Positions 1 through 8,280 of a stretch of DNA of 19,553 nucleotides are shown in pieces (within the stretch, counting starts at the first letter, position 1; each line of letters starts with the position of its first letter). The notes beneath the pieces were generated by a model. The model saw nothing but the letters and a program-made list of their open reading frames with translations. It was not told the DNA's origin and did not search any database. Position numbers and translations under genes: made by a program. The DNA lies in NCBI GenBank assembly GCA_964574775.1, contig CAZNOS010000012.1:1-19553 (forward strand), in the 5' to 3' direction. This stretch comes from CABMGO01 sp964574775. Its GTDB lineage: Archaea; Nanobdellota; Nanobdellia; Pacearchaeales; GW2011-AR1.

Positions 1-381
1 GGTGGAGAGGTAGAAATAACTGCAAGTTATCCTGCTGGAAAAATAGGAACTACTGCCGAAAATCTTTTGGCAGCCGCTAATGGAGAAAAAATGGAGTGGG
101 GCACGCTTTATCCAGAATTTGAAAAAATTGCTCGTCAAGAGGGATTTGACGACGTTGCAAAGGCATTCAAGGAAATTGGTGAGGTAGAAGAAAAGCACGA
201 AGGAAGATATAGAAAATTATTAGAGAACGTAAAAAACGGTAAGGTATTCAAGAAGGATGAAGTTGTTGAATGGAAATGTTTGAATTGTGGTTATGTTCAT
301 GAAGGCAAAGAAGCTCCCGAAACATGTCCTGCATGTAAACATCCGCAAGCGTTTTACGAAGTTAGAGCGGAAAATTATTAA
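1..381 (+). CDS. Rubrerythrin, C-terminal part (5' end outside window)
   Basis: The reading frame is open from base 1, so the start lies upstream. Visible are the end of a ferritin-like four-helix bundle, with the metal-ligand pattern EVEEKH in the last helix, and a C-terminal rubredoxin-like domain with two CxxC pairs (CLNCG and CPACK) that would bind one iron. This arrangement is diagnostic of rubrerythrin, a cytosolic di-iron peroxidase that reduces hydrogen peroxide in anaerobes. The stop is followed directly by the box A of the next gene. The Cys spacing is normal for the family. The identification is firm; only the missing N-terminus limits it. Confidence 0.93.
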   Translation, partial: GGEVEITASYPAGKIGTTAENLLAAANGEKMEWGTLYPEFEKIARQEGFDDVAKAFKEIGEVEEKHEGRYRKLLENVKNGKVFKKDEVVEWKCLNCGYVHEGKEAPETCPACKHPQAFYEVRAENY

Positions 382-390
382 TTCTAAATG

Positions 391-399
391 TTTATAAAT
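391..399 (+). promoter_or_regulatory. Box A (TATA) of the Sec61-beta/NAC unit
   Basis: TTTATAAAT begins 29 nt before the ATG at 420, implying a leaderless transcript. The same spacing recurs across the window. Confidence 0.7.
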
Positions 400-419
400 C
401 CACGAATACTGAATGAAAT

Positions 420-590
420 ATGGCACAAGAAAATTCGGTTCCAATGGGTTTTGGCGGAGGCCTGACTCGTTTTAAAGAGGAATATAACTCAAAGATAAAG
501 TTTAGTCCATCTGCTGTTATCGTAATGATAATACTGGTTATACTTTTCGTAATATCTTTGAAATTTCTTTTTCCAATTAAAGTAGCTTAA
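420..590 (+). CDS. secG: Sec61-beta (SecG-type) subunit of the archaeal protein-conducting channel
   Basis: This is a 56-residue gene. The protein has a Gly-rich N-terminal segment (PMGFGGGLTRF), a short charged stretch, and one C-terminal transmembrane helix at about residues 32-52. That is the standard layout of archaeal Sec61-beta, the small tail-anchored subunit of the SecYE-beta translocon. The KFSP motif just before the membrane helix matches the conserved segment of the family. The start is supported by a box A 29 nt upstream. It lies 7 nt before the NAC gene and is probably co-transcribed with it. Both products act at the ribosome exit during protein targeting. Confidence 0.85.
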   Translation: MAQENSVPMGFGGGLTRFKEEYNSKIKFSPSAVIVMIILVILFVISLKFLFPIKVA

Positions 591-597
591 AATTAAT

Positions 598-924
598 ATG
601 TTCGGCGGAATAAATCCTAAACAAATGCAAGGCATGATGAAGAAGATGGGCATAGCTCAGAACGAAATAAATGCCAAAAGAGTTATTATTGAGTGCGGTG
701 ATAAAAAGATTATTATTGATGAACCATCCGTTATAAAAATTTCAATGCAAGGACAGACTTCTTATCAAATTTCAGGCGAAGAAAGAGAAGAGAGCCTCGA
801 AGCTTTTAGTGAAGATGATATTAAAATGGTTATGGATAAAACTGGAAAGTCAAAAGATAAAGTTGTCGATTTCTTGAAAAAAAATAATGGCGATATTGCT
901 CTTGCTATTATGGAATTAAAGTAA
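598..924 (+). CDS. nac: Nascent polypeptide-associated complex protein (archaeal NAC alpha)
   Basis: The 108-residue product has the archaeal NAC architecture. It starts with a short Met/Gln/Lys-rich helix (PKQMQGMMKKMGI), which binds the ribosome in this family. A small beta-barrel NAC domain follows at about residues 27-65. A C-terminal UBA domain covers about residues 68-108 (SEDDIKMVMDKTG, ending in GDIALAIMEL). Archaeal NAC is a homodimer that shields nascent chains at the tunnel exit. The last stop base is the first base of the next ATG, so the gene is translationally linked to the downstream helical protein. Confidence 0.95.
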   Translation: MFGGINPKQMQGMMKKMGIAQNEINAKRVIIECGDKKIIIDEPSVIKISMQGQTSYQISGEEREESLEAFSEDDIKMVMDKTGKSKDKVVDFLKKNNGDIALAIMELK

Positions 925-1379
925 TGTTAAAAAAATGTATTGATGCTTTGAAAAATGCGCAAGTTCATTTGGATATAGCAAAGAGAATGTCTGGATTTGG
1001 AGTTAGTGTTGTTGGTGAAAATCGACTTTTAGCAAAAATTTTAGTTGAGTTGCAGAAGTCCGTAAGTTTCATTATTGATTCTTTTCTTTATCATGAAGCA
1101 CTAATTAGAAAAATCCACATTCCAGGAGATAGGGAGGGAAGAGCTAAATTATTCTTTGATAAAATTTCCGGAAAATATTTGCAAAATAAACAAATAGAGG
1201 ATATGGGGCAGATTTTAAAGCTAACAAAAAAACATAAAAACGCACATCTTGAGTTTGTCAAAAAGGATAAGTTTGTTATTTTTAACGGAGATGGGTATGA
1301 AATTTTGACATCGCCAAAATTAAAGGAGCTCATTGCTTCACTCAATAATGTAATTTCTAATTTTCCATTAAAAACATAA
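924..1379 (+). CDS. Unknown helical protein, paralogue A
   Basis: The 151-residue product has no signal peptide and no membrane segment, and I recognise no catalytic motif. It is predicted to be mostly helical. An N-terminal amphipathic helix (ALKNAQVHLDIAK) is followed by a second long helix around LLAKILVELQKSV, a basic middle, a short beta-like segment (KFVIFNGDGYEIL) and a final helix. The order of elements parallels the next gene (1434-1877), so the two are probably divergent tandem paralogues. The two-helix N-terminus with a conserved His is reminiscent of HEPN-like proteins, but no RxxxxH nuclease motif is evident. The ATG overlaps the NAC stop by one base, so it belongs to the Sec61-beta/NAC unit. 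Confidence 0.7.
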   Translation: MLKKCIDALKNAQVHLDIAKRMSGFGVSVVGENRLLAKILVELQKSVSFIIDSFLYHEALIRKIHIPGDREGRAKLFFDKISGKYLQNKQIEDMGQILKLTKKHKNAHLEFVKKDKFVIFNGDGYEILTSPKLKELIASLNNVISNFPLKT

Positions 1380-1380
1380 G

Positions 1381-1389
1381 ATATAAATA
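1381..1389 (+). promoter_or_regulatory. Probable box A for the paralogue B/minD unit
   Basis: ATATAAATA just after the stop of the preceding gene lies about 53 nt before the ATG at 1434. It would give a short leader of about 24 nt, unlike the leaderless pattern elsewhere. Confidence 0.45.
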
Positions 1390-1433
1390 CTTCCTCTTTC
1401 TCGTAAGTGTTCTCTTAAGGGATTGTGGGAACT

Positions 1434-1877
1434 ATGATAAGTGAAATATTAAAGGAAAAAACTAGCGCAGACCATTTACTCTATGTGAGTATGAAATACA
1501 CAAAGACTTGTGATGTTATTCTTAACCTAATTGCAAGATGGAAAAGTATGATTGAAATGAGTTTTGATGCAGTTATACAGAAATCTTTTGATGATGGGAT
1601 ATTGAAACAAATGCCGGAATCTCCAAAGCAAAAAATAGAGTTTTTGAAAACTTATTTTAGAAAATTGAAGGCACTACAAGAGACTGTACCCGTCTATATA
1701 TTCTTTAAAAGAATTCCTGATTTGCAAAAAACCAGAGAGGGTGAATTTAGAAAAAATGTTAACCTGAAAATCATAGAACCGGGTAAAATTACAGAGATAA
1801 ACATGGATAAGCTGAAGGAGTATGCCGAACTGCTCGAAAGATTTATAAGCGAGACAAAACAATTCCTTTCCGTCTAA
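1434..1877 (+). CDS. Unknown helical protein, paralogue B, upstream of minD
   Basis: The product is 147 residues from the ATG at 1434; a GTG at 1425 would add three. I chose the ATG because the start at MISEIL resembles that of paralogue A. The protein is helical. It opens with ADHLLYVSMKYTK, then a second helix LNLIARWKSMIEMSFDAVI, a basic middle (FLKTYFRKLK), a beta-like KNVNLKIIE segment and a last helix (KLKEYAELLERFISE). The element order and the conserved His-Leu position mirror paralogue A. The stop is followed after one base by the minD ATG, so the two are almost certainly co-translated. I do not know its function; linkage to MinD suggests a role in cell organisation or division. Confidence 0.7.
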   Translation: MISEILKEKTSADHLLYVSMKYTKTCDVILNLIARWKSMIEMSFDAVIQKSFDDGILKQMPESPKQKIEFLKTYFRKLKALQETVPVYIFFKRIPDLQKTREGEFRKNVNLKIIEPGKITEINMDKLKEYAELLERFISETKQFLSV

Positions 1878-1878
1878 A

Positions 1879-2655
1879 ATGGGCAGAATAATAGCTATTG
1901 TTTCGGGAAAGGGCGGTGTAGGCAAGACTACTACTGCAATAAATCTTGGCGCGGCCTTAAACCAATTGAATAAAGAAGTTATAATTGTTGATGTAAACCT
2001 TAATACTCCGAACATTGGAATTCACCTTGGTGCGCCAATAGTTCCAGTTACTCTAAATCATGTCTTAAAAGGAAAAGCAGATATTGAAGAGGCCATTTAT
2101 GAACATTCTTCTGGCACTAAGATTATTCCGTCTTCTCTTTCTGTAAAGGAAATTACCAAGTTTAATACAAAGAGAATACCTCAAGTCATAGCTCAATTGA
2201 AGGACAAGGCTGACTTTATCATACTTGACTCTGCTGCTGGCTTTTCAGAAGAAGCGATGGCAACACTTGAAGCTGGAGATGAAATCATAGTCGTTACAAA
2301 TCCAGAGATGCCTTCTGTTACAGACTCACTAAAGGCGATTAAAGTTGCTAGGGAAATGAAAAAGGATGTGAGGGGCGTGATTGTTACGAGACATAGAAAT
2401 GAGAATTACGAAATGTCCTTACAGTCAATAAGATCCATGCTTGAGTCTCAAATTATTGGAGTTGTTCCCGAAGATACTTGCGTAAAAAAGGCGCTAAACA
2501 AAAGAGATGCGGTAGTTCATACACACCCAAAAAGTAAAGCATCTAGGAAATATACAGAAATTGCATTAAAAATAATTGGTCCGAGCGCAAACAAAGATAA
2601 GAAACCTGAAGGAATGTTTTCGAGGATATTTGGATTCGGAAACGACGAATATTAA
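1879..2655 (+). CDS. minD: MinD/ParA-family deviant-Walker ATPase
   Basis: The 258-residue product has the deviant Walker A motif SGKGGVGKTTT at residues 9-19, with the signature Lys at 11 and the P-loop Lys at 16. A switch region follows at VDVNLNTPN (residues 37-45), and the Walker B strand is near residue 115 (FIILDSAAG). NPEMPSVTDSLKAIK is typical of MinD. MinD proteins are membrane-binding ATPases that position other proteins. The C-terminus (GMFSRIFGF plus five residues) is a short amphipathic segment that could be the membrane-targeting sequence. A very similar tail ends the unrelated protein at 7678-7947. No MinC or MinE is visible, as is usual in archaea. Confidence 0.9.
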   Translation: MGRIIAIVSGKGGVGKTTTAINLGAALNQLNKEVIIVDVNLNTPNIGIHLGAPIVPVTLNHVLKGKADIEEAIYEHSSGTKIIPSSLSVKEITKFNTKRIPQVIAQLKDKADFIILDSAAGFSEEAMATLEAGDEIIVVTNPEMPSVTDSLKAIKVAREMKKDVRGVIVTRHRNENYEMSLQSIRSMLESQIIGVVPEDTCVKKALNKRDAVVHTHPKSKASRKYTEIALKIIGPSANKDKKPEGMFSRIFGFGNDEY

Positions 2656-2668
2656 TTTTTTCTAAAGA

Positions 2669-2677
2669 TTTATAAAA
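2669..2677 (+). promoter_or_regulatory. Box A of the kef gene
   Basis: TTTATAAAA begins exactly 29 nt before the ATG at 2698; the mRNA should be leaderless. Confidence 0.7.
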
Positions 2678-2697
2678 TAGAAGTTCATTTCTTTTGA

Positions 2698-4449
2698 ATG
2701 GGGTTGATAAACGGTCTTGCTATTTTTTCTAATGATATTATTTCTAACATACCCGCATCTGAATTTTTACTTATAGAGATCGGTATAATCATAATTTTTT
2801 GTGCACTTTTTGCAGCTATTGCTAGATTATTCAAACAGCCACCGCTCTTTGCATATGTTTTTGCTGGATTTTTAATAGGACCAGCTATTTTGGGTTTCGT
2901 AAAGGATATTACAACGATAAATTCTTTGTCGGAAATTGGCGTAGCCTTTCTTCTTTTCTTAGCTGGATTAGAAATTTCTCTTAAAAAATTACGACAAGTC
3001 AACATAAGAAAAGTTGTTATCGTAGGAATTTTACAGGTTATAGCTGTGTTTGGATTAACGATGTTATCCATTAATCTTATAGGATTAAATTTTATACAAG
3101 GAATATATGTTGGCGTTATAATTTCTTTTAGTTCTACTATGATTGTTTTAAAAATATTGTCTGACCGTGGTGAAATGGTAACTTTACATGGAAGGATCCT
3201 GATTGCGATTCTTTTGTTACAGGATTTGTTTGCCGTTATAGCAATTGCAACGCTAACATCTGAAAATGTTTCCATGATGTCAATTATACCGTCTATAATT
3301 AAAGTATTAATTTTAGCTGGATTGTCAATATTACTTCAGCGTTTCTTTTTCGAGTATGCATTTAAAAGAGCGGCTGCATCAAAACAATCTAAAGAATTAT
3401 TGGTATTATTTGCACTAGCTGTCTTATTCTTGTTTATTATTTTGTCTCTCGTACTGGGTCTTTCAATAGCAATCGGTGCATTTATCGCGGGTGTTTCGCT
3501 TGCAAATTTGACATTTAAGACGGAATTAGAATCTAGAGTTGGTCCGTTGCGAGACTTTTTTTCTATTTTATTTTTCGTAGCTTTAGGTATGCAAATAACC
3601 ACATCTGGTCTTGAGCAGGAAGCAAGCTTATTTTTATTTTTGCTAATCGGTTCGCTTATAGTAAAGCCATTGATTACTTTTATTTTATTAAGATTTTCTG
3701 GATATACAGAAAAAACGTGCTTCTATTCCTCTCTTGGATTAGGACAACTTTCTGAGTTTTCGATAATTTTGGGGGTTATGGGATTTGGACTGGGAATTTT
3801 AAATCAGGCCATGTTGTCGACGATTATAATTGCAACGATAGTTTCTATGTCATTGACTGTTTTCTTTATGGATTATGAAAGTAAATTATATTTATTATTT
3901 AGGCGGCCAATGTCGATTTTTAACTTTATATCGGTTAATGAGAATGTTGGATTTGCAGATAAAATCAAAAAAACCATCTTATTAATTGGCTGCGATAGAA
4001 TGGGGAGTATAATTTTAAGAGAATTAATGAAGGAGAACAAAGACCATATTTTGGTATTGGATTATAATCCAGAAATAATAGCGAAACTCAAGGAAAAGAA
4101 GATATCCTGTATTTATGGCGATGCCTGTGGACCTGACATGCTTAGCCATGTGAATGTGGAGAATTTAAAAGAAATAATTAGCACTGCCCCCAACTTGGAA
4201 GATGGTCTCTCTCTTCTGGAAAAAATAAAAAAGATAAATAAAAACATTAGAGTAATTTTGACGGCACAAACCAACGATGACGCTCTTGAATTATATAGCC
4301 AAGGGGCAGATTATGTGATGTTACCCCGATTTACTGCCGGGGAGATAGTGGCAAATATAATAAAAAAAGATGGAGCAACTCTTGAAAATGTTAGGAAGAG
4401 CCAGATTGCCAGAATAAAAGAAGCATGGCAGTTTTTCGGGAAGCTTTAA
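2698..4449 (+). CDS. Kef-type (CPA2) cation/proton antiporter with TrkA-N regulatory domain
   Basis: The 583-residue product has about 12 hydrophobic segments over residues 20-395, typical of the Na+/H+ exchanger (CPA2) fold. Family signatures include LLFLAGLE in an early helix, SFSSTMIVLK, and LLQDLFAV, whose Asp sits in the ion-binding helix. The cytosolic C-terminus, from about residue 420, is a TrkA-N (RCK) Rossmann domain. Its nucleotide loop reads GCDRMG instead of GxGxxG, so NAD(H) binding may differ. Such proteins exchange K+ or Na+ for protons across the membrane under nucleotide control. The exact ion cannot be read from the sequence. It is apparently monocistronic and leaderless; its stop codon is embedded in the pheS promoter. 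Confidence 0.92.
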   Translation: MGLINGLAIFSNDIISNIPASEFLLIEIGIIIIFCALFAAIARLFKQPPLFAYVFAGFLIGPAILGFVKDITTINSLSEIGVAFLLFLAGLEISLKKLRQVNIRKVVIVGILQVIAVFGLTMLSINLIGLNFIQGIYVGVIISFSSTMIVLKILSDRGEMVTLHGRILIAILLLQDLFAVIAIATLTSENVSMMSIIPSIIKVLILAGLSILLQRFFFEYAFKRAAASKQSKELLVLFALAVLFLFIILSLVLGLSIAIGAFIAGVSLANLTFKTELESRVGPLRDFFSILFFVALGMQITTSGLEQEASLFLFLLIGSLIVKPLITFILLRFSGYTEKTCFYSSLGLGQLSEFSIILGVMGFGLGILNQAMLSTIIIATIVSMSLTVFFMDYESKLYLLFRRPMSIFNFISVNENVGFADKIKKTILLIGCDRMGSIILRELMKENKDHILVLDYNPEIIAKLKEKKISCIYGDACGPDMLSHVNVENLKEIISTAPNLEDGLSLLEKIKKINKNIRVILTAQTNDDALELYSQGADYVMLPRFTAGEIVANIIKKDGATLENVRKSQIARIKEAWQFFGKL

Positions 4450-4453
4450 AAAT
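4445..4453 (+). promoter_or_regulatory. Box A of pheST, overlapping the kef stop codon
   Basis: TTTAAAAAT starts 29 nt before the pheS ATG and contains the TAA stop (4447-4449) of the upstream antiporter gene. Confidence 0.65.
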
Positions 4454-4473
4454 CTCTAACTACTTGTATAAGA

Positions 4474-5988
4474 ATGGATGAAAAGATATTGGAGTCGTTA
4501 TCTCCCATTGAACGAAAAGTATTGCCTAAGATTGGCAACGGAAGCGATTTAGACAGTATTTCTGAGAAGGCTGGGACCGATAATACAACCACACTAAGAG
4601 CTCTAGAGTTTTTGAAGAATAAAAATATTGTTACAATTGATGTGAAGGAAAAGTCGTTGGTTGCGCTTGGAATTAATGGTGTTTATTATCAAAAGAAAGG
4701 ATTACCCGAAAGAAGACTTTTAAACGCACTTGTTGATAAAAAATCTGTTCCGCTTGGCGAACTTAAGAATGTTTCTGGTCTGAACGACAACGAAGCAAAA
4801 ATTTCTGTTGGTGTACTTAAGAAAAAAGCGCTGGTTGAAATTAAAGACGGTCGAGTTGTGTTAAACGCATCGGATTCAGAAGTTAAAAAAGAAATGCTTG
4901 AAGAAAAATTTCTCAATAAAATTCCGATTGCAATTGACGAACTAGAGCCAGAAGAAAAATTTGCGCTTGAGTCCCTGAAAAGCAGAAAGGATATTGTTGA
5001 AATTAAAGTTGAAAAAAAAATAACTGTAAAATTAACTGCGTTTGGAGAAAAAATATCTAAAGAAAATATTGACGAGGATATGATTGAACAGTTAACGCCA
5101 AAAATTATTGCTTCTAGCGCGTGGAAAACAAAAAAATTCAGAAGATATGATATTGTTTCTCCAGTGCCAAAACTTTATGGTGGAAAAAAGCATTTTGTTA
5201 ATCAGGCAACTGATTATGCGAAGAGAATTTGGATGGATATGGGTTTTAAGGAAATGACTGGAGGAATGGTGGTTAATAGTTTTTGGAATTTTGATGCTTT
5301 ATTTACCGCACAAGATCATCCGGTTAGGGAGATGCAGGATACATTTTACATTAAGGGACTTTCGGGCACACTTCCAGATAAAAAGCTGGTTGAAAACGTT
5401 AGAAAGGCTCATGAAGGCGGAGTTGACGGCAGTAAAGGTTGGGAATATAAATTTAATGAAGAAATTTCCAGAAGAGTTTTATTAAGACCACACACTACTT
5501 GTGTTTCAATAAAAACCTTGAAAGAAATTGCAGATCGAAAAGAATTTCCCGCAAAATGTTTTGCACTTGGAAAATGTTTTAGGAACGAAACCGTAGATTG
5601 GAAACACGGATTTGAGTTTAATCAGACGGAAGGAATTGTTATTGATGAGAATGCGACTTTCAGGCAACTACTTGGTTATTTGAAACAGTTTTTTAGTAAG
5701 ATGGGCTATGACAAGATTAGGATAAGACCGAGTTTTTTTGCATATACGGAACCAAGCCTAGAGATAGATTGCTGGAATAAAGAAAGGGGGGAGTGGCTTG
5801 AGCTTGGCGGAGCGGGAATGTTTAGACCGGAAGTTACTATTCCGATTTTTGGAAAGCATATTCCAGTTTTGGCTTGGGGACCTGGATTTGATAGAATAAT
5901 TATGGAGCTGTATGAAATTAAAGATTTGAGAGAGATGTATAAAAATAATATAACTAAACTGCGAGATATGAAATTCTGGGAAAAATGA
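4474..5988 (+). CDS. pheS: Phenylalanyl-tRNA synthetase alpha subunit
   Basis: The 504-residue product is the catalytic subunit of the (alpha-beta)2 class II enzyme that charges tRNA-Phe. The N-terminal 200 residues are winged-helix-like tRNA-binding domains (SPIERKVLPKIGNG and so on), as in archaeal and eukaryotic PheS. The catalytic core follows, with class II motif 1 around KHFVNQATDYAKRIW, motif 2 at CFALGKCFRNETVDWKHGFE, and motif 3 near the C-terminus (LAWGPGFDRIIM). FNQTEG and the Gly-rich LELGGAGMFRPE are conserved active-site elements. Length and order are normal for archaea. The stop overlaps the pheT start as ATGA. Confidence 0.97.
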   Translation: MDEKILESLSPIERKVLPKIGNGSDLDSISEKAGTDNTTTLRALEFLKNKNIVTIDVKEKSLVALGINGVYYQKKGLPERRLLNALVDKKSVPLGELKNVSGLNDNEAKISVGVLKKKALVEIKDGRVVLNASDSEVKKEMLEEKFLNKIPIAIDELEPEEKFALESLKSRKDIVEIKVEKKITVKLTAFGEKISKENIDEDMIEQLTPKIIASSAWKTKKFRRYDIVSPVPKLYGGKKHFVNQATDYAKRIWMDMGFKEMTGGMVVNSFWNFDALFTAQDHPVREMQDTFYIKGLSGTLPDKKLVENVRKAHEGGVDGSKGWEYKFNEEISRRVLLRPHTTCVSIKTLKEIADRKEFPAKCFALGKCFRNETVDWKHGFEFNQTEGIVIDENATFRQLLGYLKQFFSKMGYDKIRIRPSFFAYTEPSLEIDCWNKERGEWLELGGAGMFRPEVTIPIFGKHIPVLAWGPGFDRIIMELYEIKDLREMYKNNITKLRDMKFWEK

Positions 5989-7616
5989 CAGTTGTATCAA
6001 TGAATAGAAAAGAAGTAGAGAAAAGAATAGGCAAGATTAGTGCGGAAGTCGAAAATAAGATTGCGATGTTTGGAACACCGATTGAGTCTTTGACCGATGA
6101 AATTTTAGAAATTGACGTTACTCCGAATAGGCCGGATTTACTTTCGACGCAGGGGTTTGTTCGTGCGATGATTCCATATTTGAAAGATGAAAAGTTAAAA
6201 CCAACTAAAGTCAATAAACCAGAAAAAGATTTTAAAGTTATTATCGATAAGTCTGTTAAGTCAGTTAGACCATTTACTGCTTGTGCGATTGTGAAGAATT
6301 TGAAATTAGACGATTCTAAAATCAAAGAGTTAATAGATATTCAGGAGAAATTACATACTACTTTTGCGAGAAAGAGAAAGAAACTTGCGATAGGAATTTA
6401 CCCCCTTGAAAAAATAAAGCTTCCGATAACTTTCTGTGCTAAAAAACCGGAAGAGATTAGGTTTCAACCGCTTGAATTTCCGAGAGAAATTAGTGGGCTA
6501 CAGATTTTGTCGCAACATCCGGCTGGAAGAGAGTATGCACATTTACTAGAGGGACAGGAAAAGTTTCCGGTTTTTATTGATGCAAATAAAAAAGTTTTAT
6601 CAATGCCTCCTATAATTAATTCACATGAGACGGGAAAGATTTCTGAAAAAACTAAGGATGTTTTTATTGAATGTTCGGGTTTTAACTTAGCATATTTGAA
6701 GAAGACTTTGAACATTTTGGTTGCGATTTTTGCAGATATGGGGGGAGATATTTATCAGATGAAAGTTGAAGATAAAGATGATTATTTGTCTCCGGACTGG
6801 ACAAGCGAAAGAGTCAAGTTAAAATTAGATGATGTAAATAGAACTCTTGGATTAAAATTGACAGAGAAAGAAGTTAAAAGATGTTTGGAAAAAATGCAGA
6901 TTGAATATGAGAATGGGGTTGCGTTAATTCCACCCTATAGGATAGATATTTTGCATTGGATTGATTTAGTTGGAGATATTTCGATTGGATATGGGTTTGA
7001 AAATTTTGTGCCAGAGATTCCTAAAATATCTACAATTGGTGAGGAAGATTCAATTAGTAAAATGAAAGGAAAAATAGCAAATATATTAACGGGCCTAGGA
7101 TTATTGGAATGTTCGTCTTATCATTTGAATACAAAAGAGGATGTTTTAAAGAATGATTCGAACTTTAAAGGAATTGAAGTCGAGGAATCAAAAACGGAAT
7201 ATAATACCCTAAGGTCAGATTTGTTGACGAATAGCTTGAAAATATTGTCGGAGAATTCAGATTCATCTTATCCTCAGAGAATATTTGAAACCGGAAGGAT
7301 TTTCAAGTTAGATCAAAATAATGTTTCGGATTCTGGAATTTTAGAGCTTGAGCATCTCTCGATTAGTTTAACACATGATAAGGTTAACTTTACAGAAATA
7401 AAACAAATTCTAGATTACTTATTCAAGATGTTAAATAGAGAATATACGATAGCGGAGACTGAAGACAATGCACTTATTCCCGGTAGATCTGGAAAAATAA
7501 TGATTAACAATAAACAAGTGGGAATTATCGGAGAAGTTCATCCTCGTGTTTTAAAAAATTGGAATATAAATATGCCAGTTGTTGTACTAGAGCTGAATAT
7601 TGAAAGTTTGTTATAG
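5985..7616 (+). CDS. pheT: Phenylalanyl-tRNA synthetase beta subunit
   Basis: The 543-residue product matches the short archaeal/eukaryotic form of PheT, without the bacterial N-terminal EMAP and C-terminal anticodon-binding extensions. Visible are the B1-like start (EIDVTPNRPDLLS), the B3/B4 editing region (about residues 100-260, with IINSHETGKIS) where mischarged Tyr-tRNA is hydrolysed, B5 DNA-binding-like folds (LTEKEVKRCLEKM), and the catalytic-like core (ETGRIF, GIIGEVHP near the end). The start at 5985 overlaps the pheS stop by four bases (ATGA), indicating translational coupling. A second ATG at 6000 is possible and would give a product five residues shorter. Confidence 0.96.
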   Translation: MTVVSMNRKEVEKRIGKISAEVENKIAMFGTPIESLTDEILEIDVTPNRPDLLSTQGFVRAMIPYLKDEKLKPTKVNKPEKDFKVIIDKSVKSVRPFTACAIVKNLKLDDSKIKELIDIQEKLHTTFARKRKKLAIGIYPLEKIKLPITFCAKKPEEIRFQPLEFPREISGLQILSQHPAGREYAHLLEGQEKFPVFIDANKKVLSMPPIINSHETGKISEKTKDVFIECSGFNLAYLKKTLNILVAIFADMGGDIYQMKVEDKDDYLSPDWTSERVKLKLDDVNRTLGLKLTEKEVKRCLEKMQIEYENGVALIPPYRIDILHWIDLVGDISIGYGFENFVPEIPKISTIGEEDSISKMKGKIANILTGLGLLECSSYHLNTKEDVLKNDSNFKGIEVEESKTEYNTLRSDLLTNSLKILSENSDSSYPQRIFETGRIFKLDQNNVSDSGILELEHLSISLTHDKVNFTEIKQILDYLFKMLNREYTIAETEDNALIPGRSGKIMINNKQVGIIGEVHPRVLKNWNINMPVVVLELNIESLL

Positions 7617-7625
7617 TAAAAAGAA

Positions 7626-7638
7626 GTGTATTTTACAC
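7626..7638. repeat. Short inverted repeat after pheT
   Basis: GTGTA-TTT-TACAC is a perfect 5-bp inverted repeat. It lies 10 nt after the pheT stop and 11 nt before the box A of the next gene. It could be a terminator hairpin or an operator; nothing in the sequence decides. Confidence 0.4.
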
Positions 7639-7648
7639 ATCAATAATA

Positions 7649-7657
7649 TTTTTAAAT
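7649..7657 (+). promoter_or_regulatory. Box A of the 7678 gene
   Basis: TTTTTAAAT begins 29 nt before the ATG. Confidence 0.6.
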
Positions 7658-7677
7658 AGGAGTTTTCTAAATAATGT

Positions 7678-7947
7678 ATGGCAACAAGCGGAGACATGGT
7701 AACAGCATTGGTAGCTTATCTTGAGAAGAATTTAAAAAAGGGATATAAGATAGATGATTTGAGATGGGCACTTGTTAACCAGAAACATTCTAGAATTGAA
7801 ATTGAAAAAGCAATAAAAATCATTGAGGCTCGAACACCTTCTGCGAAAAAAGACGAAGAAAGAAAAGAGGAAATAAAAATTGCCACACAGGAACAAATTG
7901 TAGAACCCGAGAGAAAGAGGGGTTTCTTGTCTAGATTATTTGGTTAA
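7678..7947 (+). CDS. Small helical protein with a MinD-like C-terminal amphipathic tail
   Basis: The product has 89 residues. The first 50 form a small helical domain (VAYLEKNLKKGYKIDDLRWALVNQ, then EIEKAIKIIEAR). This is a repeat-like 'L..Y......GY....L..AL......I..AI' pattern that I associate with many small DPANN proteins, but I cannot name the family. A highly charged linker follows (residues 53-78). The last eight residues, GFLSRLFG, closely resemble the MinD tail at 2615-2640. The tail could be an amphipathic membrane anchor. The gene is apparently monocistronic and leaderless, and its end converges on the 8233 gene with a 10-nt gap. Its function is unknown. Confidence 0.7.
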   Translation: MATSGDMVTALVAYLEKNLKKGYKIDDLRWALVNQKHSRIEIEKAIKIIEARTPSAKKDEERKEEIKIATQEQIVEPERKRGFLSRLFG

Positions 7948-7957
7948 AATTAAAAAA

Positions 7958-8233
7958 TTAAGCTTCTTGAACTGCTATTTTCGGTATTTCCTTCATTATT
8001 CTGTCGATAACTTGCTTGTCGCTAATTCTCGGTTCTCTTTCTGTCATCTTTAACGCGTGAGCAACGCTCGCCATGACATCAACCTTGTATTTTCTAAATT
8101 CTGAATTTTCTAGAAAAGACATTATGTGTTTCATAACCTGCTCTTCGGAGCATCCGACATGGTGCTTTCTAAATTTTAGAGCCTCGTTTACACCCGCAAT
8201 CATCAATACTCCTCTTTTTATTTCGTCCACCAT
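7958..8233 (-). CDS. Unknown small helical protein
   Basis: The 91-residue product is soluble and predicted to be all-helical. It has a repeated-looking composition of His, Met and charged residues (RKHHVGCSEEQVMKHIMSF and DVMASVAHALKM). Its single Cys is at about residue 28. A histone fold was considered because of the size, but the characteristic histone segments are absent. The start is fixed by a box A exactly 29 nt upstream. I do not recognise the family and propose no function. Confidence 0.65.
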   Translation of the reverse strand: MVDEIKRGVLMIAGVNEALKFRKHHVGCSEEQVMKHIMSFLENSEFRKYKVDVMASVAHALKMTEREPRISDKQVIDRIMKEIPKIAVQEA

Positions 8234-8253
8234 ACTTCTTCAATTTTATGTTC

Positions 8254-8262
8254 GTTTATAAA
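8254..8262 (-). promoter_or_regulatory. Box A of the 8233 gene
   Basis: TTTATAAAC on the minus strand, first base at 8262, exactly 29 nt before the ATG at 8233. Confidence 0.7.
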
Positions 8263-8280
8263 TATTTGTGGGATAAAAAA

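Noticed and set aside
7958..8233. Archaeal histone
   Set aside because: The size is similar, but the histone-fold signature segments are absent; only a generic helical pattern is seen.
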